From NCBI GenBank assembly GCA_964472945.1, contig CAYYNM010000022.1:1-23861 (forward strand): DNA of 23,861 nt, in the 5' to 3' direction. Position numbers and translations under genes: made by a program. A model generated the notes under the pieces. It saw nothing but the letters and a program-made list of their open reading frames with translations, was not told the origin of the DNA and did no database searches. Shown piece by piece: positions 15,577-22,518 of this stretch; positions within the stretch are counted from its first letter, which is position 1; every line of letters starts with the position of its first letter. This DNA comes from QPIN01 sp964472945. GTDB lineage: Bacteria; Pseudomonadota; Gammaproteobacteria; Methylococcales; Methylomonadaceae.

Positions 15577-17184
15577 TTAACCCACCATAGCAGAAAAACT
15601 TTTCATACTATCTGCAATAAAATCTAACTTTTCATTATTTAACCCTGGATAAATGCCAACCCAAAAAGTTTGATTCATCACCATATCAGTATTCGTTAAC
15701 TCACCCGAAATTCGATAATTAACATTCTTAAAATAAGGCTGCTTGGTCAAGTTGCCTGCAAATAATAAGCGCGAGCCTATTTTCCTTTCATCCAAAAATT
15801 TCAATAAGTCCACCCGTGAGAAAGGTGCATCTTCACGAATGGTTATGGGGAATCCAAACCATGATGGATCACTGTCTGGCGTAGCTTCAGGTAAAATTAA
15901 ATATTTTTCCAATGGTGCTAACGCCGATTTCAAATAATTAAAATTATCTTTTCTATCCTGAACAAAACCTTCCAACCTATCCATTTGTGCCAAACCGCAA
16001 GCTGCCTGCATATCTGATATTTTCAGGTTGTAACCCACATGTGAATAAATATATTTATGATCATACCCTTCTGGTAAGTCACCCAGTTTCCAGCAAAAAC
16101 GCTTGCCACATGAATCATCTTTACCCGGCGCACAAAAACAATCCCGACCCCAATCACGAATCGACTCAAGAATCAGTTTTAATTTACCACTGTTGGTAAA
16201 GATAGCCCCACCTTCACCCATGGTAATATGATGAGCTGGATAAAAGCTTAGCGTGGCAATATCGCCATAAGTGCCAACAACTTTGCCATCGTAGGTTGAA
16301 CCAAGTGCATCACAGCAATCTTCGATCAACCATAGCTTGTATTTATCAGCAATCGCACGCACTTTTTTCAAATCAAACGTATTACCCAAGGTATGCGCAA
16401 CCATAATAGCTTTGGTTTTATCACTGATTGCCGCTTCAATTTTATCAGCATCAATATTGTAGGTTGGAATATCCACATCCACAAACACAGGAATGCAGCC
16501 ATGTTGAATGATAGGATTTACCGTTGTAGGAAAAGCTGCGGCCACTGAAATGACTTCATCGCCCGCTTTTAATGCCCGATCACCAAGTTTATAAGAAGTC
16601 AGTGCTGAAAATGCGACCAAATTGGCAGACGAGCCAGAGTTCACCGTCAGCACATGCTTTACACCCAGAAACTCTTTTAAACGCTTTTCAAAAGCATCAT
16701 TGAAGCGACCTGTTGTAAGCCATGCATCCAATGAGGCTTCTACCATATATTGTAATTCAGGTTCTCCCAATACTTTGCCCGATGGCGGTACGACCGACTG
16801 GCCAGCAACAAAATCTACAGACGTATATTTTTGGGCAGCAAAATTCTTGACGGAATATGCAGTGAGTTTACGAAGAATTTCATCAACCTTATTTTTTGTC
16901 ACACTAGCAACTTTACGACACTGTTCCGATTGAATCGTGATGACCTTATCAACACGAACGATACTATCTCGTTTTAATGCACCCTCTGCTATATCTGAAG
17001 GTTTCACAGATATAGCACAAGCATCAAGATAGTATGAATCCACTTCAGTTGTCACATAAGCAACATTGACATCACTTCTATCATGAAAATCATTCATCGC
17101 AATGACAATGCCAGGGCGAACTTTACTGCCTGCTTGGTTTGTATAAGGAAAATCTAAAAATACAATATCACCCAGCTTTAACAT
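15577..17184 (-). CDS. rfbH: MazF/PemK toxin domain fused to RfbH (CDP-4-keto-6-deoxyglucose-3-dehydrase)
   Basis: One uninterrupted 535-codon ORF carrying two proteins. Residues 1-109 are MazF/PemK-like: LGDIVFLDFPYTNQAGSKVR (R23, catalytic Arg position), VAYVTTEV (T45), then KRDSIVRVDKVITIQ and a closing helix. Residues from about 111 on are RfbH, almost full length: FVAGQSVVPPSGKV, LTTGRFNDAFEKRL, PAHHITMGEGG with H318 replacing the PLP lysine, and the [2Fe-2S] cysteines C291-x57-C349-x1-C351-x7-C359. RfbH removes the C3 hydroxyl of CDP-4-keto-6-deoxyglucose. No in-frame ATG or TTG lies near the junction; only a GTG at 16900-16902 without a clear Shine-Dalgarno. The ATG at 17184 follows GGAAGAGG and overlaps the antitoxin gene; a TTG at 17187 is the alternative. 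RfbH normally has about 437 residues. Numbering is from the ATG. Confidence 0.93.
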   Translation of the reverse strand: MLKLGDIVFLDFPYTNQAGSKVRPGIVIAMNDFHDRSDVNVAYVTTEVDSYYLDACAISVKPSDIAEGALKRDSIVRVDKVITIQSEQCRKVASVTKNKVDEILRKLTAYSVKNFAAQKYTSVDFVAGQSVVPPSGKVLGEPELQYMVEASLDAWLTTGRFNDAFEKRLKEFLGVKHVLTVNSGSSANLVAFSALTSYKLGDRALKAGDEVISVAAAFPTTVNPIIQHGCIPVFVDVDIPTYNIDADKIEAAISDKTKAIMVAHTLGNTFDLKKVRAIADKYKLWLIEDCCDALGSTYDGKVVGTYGDIATLSFYPAHHITMGEGGAIFTNSGKLKLILESIRDWGRDCFCAPGKDDSCGKRFCWKLGDLPEGYDHKYIYSHVGYNLKISDMQAACGLAQMDRLEGFVQDRKDNFNYLKSALAPLEKYLILPEATPDSDPSWFGFPITIREDAPFSRVDLLKFLDERKIGSRLLFAGNLTKQPYFKNVNYRISGELTNTDMVMNQTFWVGIYPGLNNEKLDFIADSMKSFSAMVG

Positions 17185-17425
17185 CAAAGACCTCTTCCCA
17201 ATTCACATCATTATCTTCATCTGTTTCAAAATACGATGCTAAACCAATCGCTTTAAATTCATGTTCGGAACTTTCTTCCCTCGCAACAAAAGACTTAACA
17301 ACATCGCTGCTTTTTTTACTTTTATCCAACACTACAATAAATAACTCAGCCTCTTCGACATCCACAAGAGGTTCCAACAGTTCAATATTTCCATGTTTGT
17401 ATAAAGCTTTTACTGCTTGCATCAT
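17168..17425 (-). CDS. Small antitoxin-like protein (DUF104/AF2212-like N-terminus)
   Basis: An 85-residue acidic protein. Its N-terminus (MQAVKALYKHGNIELLEPL, then VDVEEAELFIVVLDK) resembles AF2212-like/DUF104 antitoxins that form a small beta fold. The C-terminal third is acidic (YFETDEDNDVNWEEVFDVKA) and probably disordered, as in antitoxins that thread into a toxin cleft. It overlaps rfbG by four bases (ATGA) and the MazF-RfbH fusion by 17 bases, the order expected of antitoxin-toxin pairs. Two adjacent ATGs (17425 and 17422) follow GGGAG. Its presumed job is to neutralise the MazF domain encoded next. No DNA-binding domain is evident, so it may not autoregulate, and the pair is probably expressed from the operon promoter. 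The family name is from recall and moderately sure; the antitoxin role rests mainly on context. Confidence 0.72.
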   Translation of the reverse strand: MMQAVKALYKHGNIELLEPLVDVEEAELFIVVLDKSKKSSDVVKSFVAREESSEHEFKAIGLASYFETDEDNDVNWEEVFDVKAG

Positions 17426-18492
17426 AAACTCCCTTCTACTGTCTTCATATATTCACCAATTTCATTTAAACAAACCCTCTGCATATCATCACCATTCAAC
17501 CAAGCCTGATGCCATACAACAATCTTTTTTAAGGTCTGGTCAAGATGCCATGTTGGTTGCCACGCTAATCTCGATTTAGCTTTCGATACATCTAATTTAA
17601 GAAATCCTGCTTCATGGGGGTGGCTCCCCTGATCCAAATCCCAACTTGCGCCTTTACCCCATTGATCAACCATGTGATCTAAAATCCAACTCACGGGCTT
17701 GGCATCTTCTTCATCTGGACCAAAATTCCAGCCTTCCGCAAAGTCTTCTGGTTGTTCGTAAAGCCTTTGTGCTAATACGAGATAACCTGAAAGCGGCTCT
17801 AGCACATGCTGCCAAGGTCGTGTTGACTTAGGGTTACGAATGGTAACTGGCTCACTTTGCTCAAATGCTTTTAATATATCTGGAATCAACCTGTCATCTG
17901 ACCAATCTCCACCACCAATGACATTGCCTGCACGCGCCGAAGCCAAACCAACACCTTGCGCTTGCATAAATGACCTTCTATAGGCGGATGTAACCAATTC
18001 TGCACAACCTTTACTGCTACTGTATGGATCATAACCACCCATCGGTTCATCTTCTCGATAGCCCCAAACCCATTCCTTATTCTCGTAACACTTATCCGTT
18101 GTTACGCTAACAATAGCCTTTAAGTTTGAGCAAGAACGCGCTGCCTCAAGAACTTTTACTGTCCCCAAAACATTCACATCATAAGTCTCAACGGGCTCTT
18201 TATAGGAAAGCCTAACCAAAGGTTGTGCCGCCATATGAATAAGGATATCAGGATTAAAGTTGAGTATGCTTTTTTTCAACTGTTTAAGATCACGAATATC
18301 GCCAATGTCAGAGTCTATTCTCTCAGCAACCCTTGCCACTTCAAATAAACTTGGTTGTGTCGCAGGGGATAAAGCATAACCTTTAACTGTTGCGCCTATA
18401 CTTTCTAGCCATAACGATAACCAGCTACCTTTAAAGCCAGTATGACCCGTAACAAAAACTCGTTTATTTTGCCAAAATGCTTGATCAACCAT
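17422..18492 (-). CDS. rfbG: CDP-glucose 4,6-dehydratase (RfbG/DdhB)
   Basis: A 356-residue extended SDR that converts CDP-glucose to CDP-4-keto-6-deoxyglucose. The start at ATG 18492 gives the family N-terminus MVDQAFWQNKRVFVTGHTGF, which matches known RfbG proteins in length; GGTGA lies just upstream. A GTG at 18513 would add seven residues inside rfbF and is not needed. The Rossmann motif is GHTGFKG; MAAQPLVRLSY, TTDKCYENKEWVWGYRE, YDPYSSSKG (Tyr and Lys catalytic pair) and ARAGNVIGGGDW follow in the usual order, and RPWQHVLEPLSGYL completes the substrate pocket. It starts 5 bases after rfbF and is overlapped at its end by the antitoxin gene, so the toxin-antitoxin module is placed exactly between rfbG and rfbH. 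Confidence 0.95.
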   Translation of the reverse strand: MVDQAFWQNKRVFVTGHTGFKGSWLSLWLESIGATVKGYALSPATQPSLFEVARVAERIDSDIGDIRDLKQLKKSILNFNPDILIHMAAQPLVRLSYKEPVETYDVNVLGTVKVLEAARSCSNLKAIVSVTTDKCYENKEWVWGYREDEPMGGYDPYSSSKGCAELVTSAYRRSFMQAQGVGLASARAGNVIGGGDWSDDRLIPDILKAFEQSEPVTIRNPKSTRPWQHVLEPLSGYLVLAQRLYEQPEDFAEGWNFGPDEEDAKPVSWILDHMVDQWGKGASWDLDQGSHPHEAGFLKLDVSKAKSRLAWQPTWHLDQTLKKIVVWHQAWLNGDDMQRVCLNEIGEYMKTVEGSL

Positions 18493-18497
18493 ATGGT

Positions 18498-19268
18498 TCA
18501 CCACATTTTCCACGGTGCTTTTTTCTCAGACCACAATTTTTCAAGCGTCATCTTATCATGAAGCGTGTCCATTGGTTGCCAAAAGCCATGGTGCTCATAA
18601 GCCATTAGTTCACCATCTTCGGCCAGTTCAATTAAAGGCTCTTGTTCCCAAATACAGCTATCATCAGGAATACGTGACAATACACTTGGTGATAACACAA
18701 AAAAACCACCATTGATCATCGCGCCATCACCTTTTGGCTTCTCTTTAAAACTATTCACCTTTCCGGCAACAATATCCAACGCTCCAAAGCGTCCAGGCGG
18801 ATATGTAGCTGTCAGGGTTGCTTGTTTTCCATGTGTTTGATGGAATTTAATCACTTCGGAAATATTTATATCCCCCACACCATCACCGTAGGTAAAACAA
18901 AAAGCTTCCTCATCTTTCACATAGCCCGCTACCCTACCCAGTCTTCCACCTGTCATCGAACTATCACCCGTATCCACCAGTGTTACAGTCCAAGGCTCTG
19001 CACGCTCTTTATGCACTTTCATCTGATTATCTGCCATCGAAAATGTGACATCCGATTGATGTAAAAAGTAATTGGCAAAGTACTCTTTAATCACATAGCC
19101 TTTATACCCACAGCAAATAATAAAGTCATGAATACCATGCGCTGAATACATTTTCATCACATGCCATAAAATGGGCTTACCACCGATCTCCACCATGGGT
19201 TTTGGGCGAAGACTTGTTTCCTCGCTTAAACGTGTTCCTAACCCACCTGCAAGAATCACTGCTTTCAT
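18498..19268 (-). CDS. rfbF: Glucose-1-phosphate cytidylyltransferase (RfbF/DdhA)
   Basis: A 256-residue nucleotidyltransferase, the normal family length, making CDP-glucose from glucose-1-phosphate and CTP. The N-terminal signature AVILAGGLGTRLSEETSLRP, then KPMVEIGGKPILWHVM, is characteristic. FTYGDGVGDINISEVI contributes the metal-binding Asp, and GGFFVLSPSVL and WEQEPLIELAEDGEL complete the core. The ATG at 19268 has AAAGGAT six bases upstream. It opens the CDP-sugar sub-operon, 32 bases after the fcl stop. No gene for the reductase DdhD/RfbI is found beside it, although that gene belongs to the same set in Yersinia. Confidence 0.95.
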   Translation of the reverse strand: MKAVILAGGLGTRLSEETSLRPKPMVEIGGKPILWHVMKMYSAHGIHDFIICCGYKGYVIKEYFANYFLHQSDVTFSMADNQMKVHKERAEPWTVTLVDTGDSSMTGGRLGRVAGYVKDEEAFCFTYGDGVGDINISEVIKFHQTHGKQATLTATYPPGRFGALDIVAGKVNSFKEKPKGDGAMINGGFFVLSPSVLSRIPDDSCIWEQEPLIELAEDGELMAYEHHGFWQPMDTLHDKMTLEKLWSEKKAPWKMW

Positions 19269-19300
19269 ACTTTATCCTTTATTATTTTCTGATTTCATTA

Positions 19301-20266
19301 TCAATATCTAAAGGTTTTTTGATTTATTAAAAACCACTGATAGGTCGTATTTAGCCCATCTTCCAAGTTCGTTTTTGCTTTCCAACCTAGTCGTTCTAGT
19401 CGCGATACATCCATTAACTTTCTTGGTGTGCCATCGGGTTTGCTGGTGTCAAACACTATCTCACCTTGATAGCCAATCACTTTTGCTACGGTTTCGACTA
19501 ATTCACGGATGGTGCAATCGATACCTGTACCGATATTAATATGAGAGAGCATCGGACTGGTTTCTTGTTGATAAACCGCGTTATCTAAATTCATTACAAA
19601 AATTGATGCTTGTGCCATATCATCGACATGTAAAAACTCACGCTTTGGTTTGCCTGTTCCCCATGCAGTGACTTGTGGATCATTATTTAATTTTGCTTGG
19701 TGAAAGCGTCTTATTAATGCGGGTACAACGTGTGAATTTTTAGGATGAAAGTTATCGTTTTCACCATAAAGGTTGGTTGGCATTACGCTTCGGTAATCTC
19801 GTCCATACTGCCGGTTATAGCTTTCGCATAATTTGATACCCGTTATCTTGGCGATGGCGTACGGTTCGTTGGTACTTTCTAAAATGCCGGTTAATAAGGC
19901 TTCTTCTTTCATCGGTTGCGGCACTGCTTTTGGATAGATGCACGATGAACCTAAAAAGAGTAGTTTTTGCACATTATTAGTATGAGCCGCGTGAATGATA
20001 TTGGCTTCTATCATTAGGTTTTGATAGATAAACTCGGCAGGATATTCATTGTTTGCATGAATGCCGCCTACTTTTGCGGCGGCTAAATAAACTTGATCAA
20101 TTTTAGTGTCAGCAAAAAACTGCTTGACGGCCTGTTGGTTGGTTAAATCAAGTTCGTCTCTGCTTGCTGTGATAATGACATTTGTGTTGTCATTTTGCAG
20201 TTGTCTGATAATGGCAGAGCCAACCATGCCGTTGTGGCCTGCGATATAAATGCGTTGTTTTGTCAT
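19301..20266 (-). CDS. fcl: GDP-L-fucose synthase (Fcl/WcaG)
   Basis: A 321-residue SDR that epimerises C3 and C5 and reduces C4 of GDP-4-keto-6-deoxymannose to give GDP-L-fucose. It has the glycine motif AGHNGMVGSAII at 9-20, LAAAKVGGIHANN at 61-73, FLGSSCIYPK with S107 and C109, and Y136/K140. These numbers coincide with the catalytic residues reported for E. coli Fcl. NLYGENDNFHPKNSHVVPAL, in the middle, holds the catalytic His region. With gmd upstream it completes the GDP-fucose pathway, and the GT10 enzyme downstream is the likely user. The ribosome binding site is weak and not decisive for the start. Confidence 0.94.
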   Translation of the reverse strand: MTKQRIYIAGHNGMVGSAIIRQLQNDNTNVIITASRDELDLTNQQAVKQFFADTKIDQVYLAAAKVGGIHANNEYPAEFIYQNLMIEANIIHAAHTNNVQKLLFLGSSCIYPKAVPQPMKEEALLTGILESTNEPYAIAKITGIKLCESYNRQYGRDYRSVMPTNLYGENDNFHPKNSHVVPALIRRFHQAKLNNDPQVTAWGTGKPKREFLHVDDMAQASIFVMNLDNAVYQQETSPMLSHINIGTGIDCTIRELVETVAKVIGYQGEIVFDTSKPDGTPRKLMDVSRLERLGWKAKTNLEDGLNTTYQWFLINQKTFRY

Positions 20267-20298
20267 TGGCTTATTGTTTCTCTGTAATCAATACATGA

Positions 20299-20360
20299 CT
20301 TTAGCCGCGAAGGATGTCACTAGTCGTTAAAGTCCATTCGTGGCTGAAGCCACTCCTACA
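20299..20360. repeat. REP-like imperfect palindrome between gmd and fcl
   Basis: The arms CTTTAGCCGCGAA (20299-20311) and TTCGTGGCTGAAG (20337-20349) are inverted with two mismatches around a 25-base spacer. The right side continues CCACTCCTACA to 20360, which is the usual extension of REP elements of the 'GTAGGAGTGGCTTCAGCCACGAA' type in gammaproteobacteria. It fills most of the 96-bp gap between the gmd stop and the fcl start. It may act as an RNA hairpin that stabilises or attenuates the transcript; no U-tract follows, so it is not a standard terminator. One half-copy occurs at 71-83. Confidence 0.75.
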
Positions 20361-20362
20361 AT

Positions 20363-21493
20363 TTATCCTTCTACTGAAACAGGAATGTCATGACCATGTT
20401 GCTTCAAAAGTGCATGGCGCTGTGCTATTTTTAAATCTTCTGCCACCATTTCTGTACACATTTCTTGCACTGTAATTTCTGGGGTCCAGCCTAATATTTG
20501 TTTCGCTTTTGTTGGGTCACCCAATAAGGTTTCAACTTCTGCAGGGCGAAAATAGCGTTGATCTATTTGTACGATAATATCCCCAACCTTTAAAGCAGGC
20601 GTTTTATCACCTTCAATTGAGGCAACAATGCCCTTTTCATTAATGCCTTCACCTTCAAAACATAATGTAACTCCCAGTTCTTTTGCTGACCATTCAATAA
20701 ATTGCCGTACTGAATATTGTACTCCAGTGGCAATCACAAAGTCTTCTGGTTTATCTTGTTGTAACATCATCCATTGCATTCGCACATAATCTTTAGCATG
20801 CCCCCAGTCACGAAGTGCATCCATATTACCCATAAATAAACAGTTTTCTAATCCTTGGGCAATATTGGCTAAACCTCGGGTAATTTTACGGGTTACGAAT
20901 GTTTCACCTCGTCTTGGTGATTCATGGTTAAACAATATACCATTACAGGCATACATGCCGTAGGCTTCACGATAATTTACTGTGATCCAATAGGCATACA
21001 TTTTAGCCACGGCATACGGTGATCGTGGGTAAAATGGGGTGGTTTCTTTTTGTGGTGTTTCTTGTACTTCACCAAATAGTTCTGATGTTGATGCTTGGTA
21101 GAACTTGGTTTTCTTTTCTAAGCCCAACAAACGAATGGCTTCTAATAATCTTAATGTTCCCATGCCATCAACATCCGCAGTATATTCAGGCGATTCAAAT
21201 GAAACAGCAACGTGTGATTGCGCACCTAGGTTATACACTTCATCAGGTTGTACTTCTTGCAAAATACGCGTTAAATTTGAAGAATCCGTTAAATCGCCAT
21301 AGTGAAGAATAAAGTTTGCATTATCGACATGTGGGTCTTGGTAAATATGATCAATACGTTGGGTATTCAGTGATGAAGCACGCCGTTTGATACCATGCAC
21401 TTCATAGCCTTTTTCTAATAAGAACTCTGCTAAATAGGAGCCATCTTGCCCTGTTACACCTGTTATTAATGCAACTTTTTTATTCGTATTCAT
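20363..21493 (-). CDS. gmd: GDP-mannose 4,6-dehydratase
   Basis: A 376-residue extended SDR making GDP-4-keto-6-deoxymannose from GDP-mannose. The start at the ATG of 21493 gives the family N-terminus (MNTNKKVALITGVTGQDGSY); an upstream in-frame ATG at 21520 only adds nine basic residues. Motifs are TGVTGQDG at 11-18, YGDLTDSSNL, NLGAQSHVAVSFESPEYTAD, STSELFG at 135-141, SPYAVAK with Y160 and K164, and NHESPRRGETFVTRKIT. The C-terminal domain with RYFRPAEVETLLGDPTKAK is complete. It is the first polysaccharide gene of the cluster in transcription order. The Shine-Dalgarno (AAGAGAAA) is modest. Confidence 0.96.
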   Translation of the reverse strand: MNTNKKVALITGVTGQDGSYLAEFLLEKGYEVHGIKRRASSLNTQRIDHIYQDPHVDNANFILHYGDLTDSSNLTRILQEVQPDEVYNLGAQSHVAVSFESPEYTADVDGMGTLRLLEAIRLLGLEKKTKFYQASTSELFGEVQETPQKETTPFYPRSPYAVAKMYAYWITVNYREAYGMYACNGILFNHESPRRGETFVTRKITRGLANIAQGLENCLFMGNMDALRDWGHAKDYVRMQWMMLQQDKPEDFVIATGVQYSVRQFIEWSAKELGVTLCFEGEGINEKGIVASIEGDKTPALKVGDIIVQIDQRYFRPAEVETLLGDPTKAKQILGWTPEITVQEMCTEMVAEDLKIAQRHALLKQHGHDIPVSVEG

Positions 21494-21513
21494 AAGTTTT
21501 CTCTTTTTTATAC

Positions 21514-21550
21514 AAATCATGGAAAATCATGGCACAAATCCAAATCATGG
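21514..21550. promoter_or_regulatory. Three direct copies of AAATCATGG upstream of gmd
   Basis: The 9-base unit AAATCATGG is found at 21514-21522, 21524-21532 and 21542-21550 (CCATGATTT on the coding strand), ending 21 bases before the gmd ATG. The spacings are 10 and 18 bases. It could be an operator array or a small intergenic repeat. A TATAAA sits between the repeats and gmd on the minus strand but has no matching -35, so I do not call a promoter. Confidence 0.4.
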
Positions 21551-21578
21551 GGTCAGCCAGCTTGATTTCTATAGCTTT

Positions 21579-21608
21579 CCCTTTTCCTAGAATAAAGAGG
21601 GAAAAGGG
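21579..21608. other. Inverted repeat in the gap between the second Rpn gene and gmd
   Basis: The perfect 9-base arms CCCTTTTCC (21579-21587) and GGAAAAGGG (21600-21608) flank a 12-base loop. On the minus strand no T-run follows the stem, so it is a poor terminator for the Rpn gene. On the plus strand a run of T begins about 10 bases downstream (21619 on), so terminator function in that direction is only marginally possible. It lies in the 158-bp gap that separates mobile genes from the polysaccharide operon. Confidence 0.4.
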
Positions 21609-21651
21609 GAATCTACCCTTTTTTTCGGCGACCCTTTTAGCCATCTTACTT

Positions 21652-22518
21652 TTAATCAACATCATTCTCGTTAATTATTTCTTTAATCTGTGCTTCATTT
21701 AGCCCTGTAATCTGTTGGATAAGTTGATTATCTAAGCCGGCTTTGAATGACTTAATCACAATTTGCTTATTTTTTTGTTCAATTCCTTGTTCAATGCCTT
21801 GCTCAAGCCCCTGCTTTTTAGCGAGTGCAAGTGAGCTTTTTTGCATATAGATCCAGTCTTTTTTACGATGCTGGAGGTCTAGTTCCATTTCGTTAAAATT
21901 AGCTTCATTGGCTATGTCAAAGGCTCTTTCCAATTCTTCATTGATGTTTTTAGGAATATAATCCAGTGTCCCTGCATTTTTAATGAAATAAAGCCATTTA
22001 TCCTGGATGGTGGTTAGCTCCGCTTCTGTTTTTGTGAATTTTGGCAGTTCAATAAAGATCAATTCGATATCATCCAGGTAGTCAATTAGCTGCTCTTTTT
22101 CGATCAGTTTAAAACGACTGATAACGTCGGGCTGTTCTTTAAATAGGGTAAAGTCAGTGAGGGTGAGCGCTATCACGGGGTTGAGTAGTTGATAGTCATC
22201 ACCCTGTTTAAGCTGTGAGGAATATTTTTTCGCGGCATTGTATAAAATGCGTTTTTCAAACCCTTCAGTGTTGAGTATTTGCATTTCTATAATGACATGG
22301 CTGCCATCATCTAAGACGGCCTTGACATCAACATAGGTATCTTTCATTCCTTTTAGCATGGGGATGTTATAAGGATCAACAAGGGTGAGTGATTTTATGT
22401 GTTGGTCGTGGTTAAAGGTAATCACTGCATTCAGAAAATTAATCAGGATGTCTTTAGATTGCTCACTTCCAAATACTTTTTTAAAAGCAAAATCAGTTTT
22501 AATGTCTAAAAAATTCAT
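21652..22518 (-). CDS. Rpn-family PD-(D/E)XK nuclease / putative transposase (second copy)
   Basis: A 288-residue protein. It opens with MNFLDIKTDFAFKKVFGSEQ, the standard start of Rpn/PDDEXK-transposase proteins; ATG 22518 is chosen because AGGAA lies upstream and the longer frame adds a non-conserved segment. The nuclease core is TYVDVKAVLDDGSHVIIEMQ, giving the Asp and the Glu-x-Gln of PD-(D/E)XK enzymes. A tail of Gln-Gly/Glu repeats (KQGLEQGIEQGIEQ) precedes a short helical C-terminus with GLNEAQIKEII. Rpn proteins of E. coli promote RecA-independent recombination and cut DNA; most family members are uncharacterised. It is unlikely to take part in polysaccharide synthesis and more likely marks the mobile flank. 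Confidence 0.87.
   Translation of the reverse strand: MNFLDIKTDFAFKKVFGSEQSKDILINFLNAVITFNHDQHIKSLTLVDPYNIPMLKGMKDTYVDVKAVLDDGSHVIIEMQILNTEGFEKRILYNAAKKYSSQLKQGDDYQLLNPVIALTLTDFTLFKEQPDVISRFKLIEKEQLIDYLDDIELIFIELPKFTKTEAELTTIQDKWLYFIKNAGTLDYIPKNINEELERAFDIANEANFNEMELDLQHRKKDWIYMQKSSLALAKKQGLEQGIEQGIEQKNKQIVIKSFKAGLDNQLIQQITGLNEAQIKEIINENDVD
21776..21811. repeat. Degenerate 12-bp coding repeat in the second Rpn gene
   Basis: Three imperfect copies of a 12-base unit (TGTTCAATTCCT, TGTTCAATGCCT, TGCTCAAGCCCC) encode the Gln-Gly-Leu/Ile-Glu repeats of the protein tail. Such tails vary in copy number among Rpn proteins. Confidence 0.7.

Noticed and set aside
16900..16902. In-frame GTG as a separate start for RfbH
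   Set aside because: It has no clear Shine-Dalgarno and would still include the last toxin helix. It cannot be excluded, but the simplest reading is a single fused chain.
20299..20349. Rho-independent terminator between gmd and fcl
   Set aside because: The stem is interrupted by a 25-base loop and is not followed by a T-run on the minus strand. A REP-like element explains it better.
21480..21665. 61-codon minus-strand ORF spanning the gmd start and the end of the second Rpn gene
   Set aside because: It is read through the hairpin and repeat region, overlaps both real genes, and looks like translated non-coding sequence.
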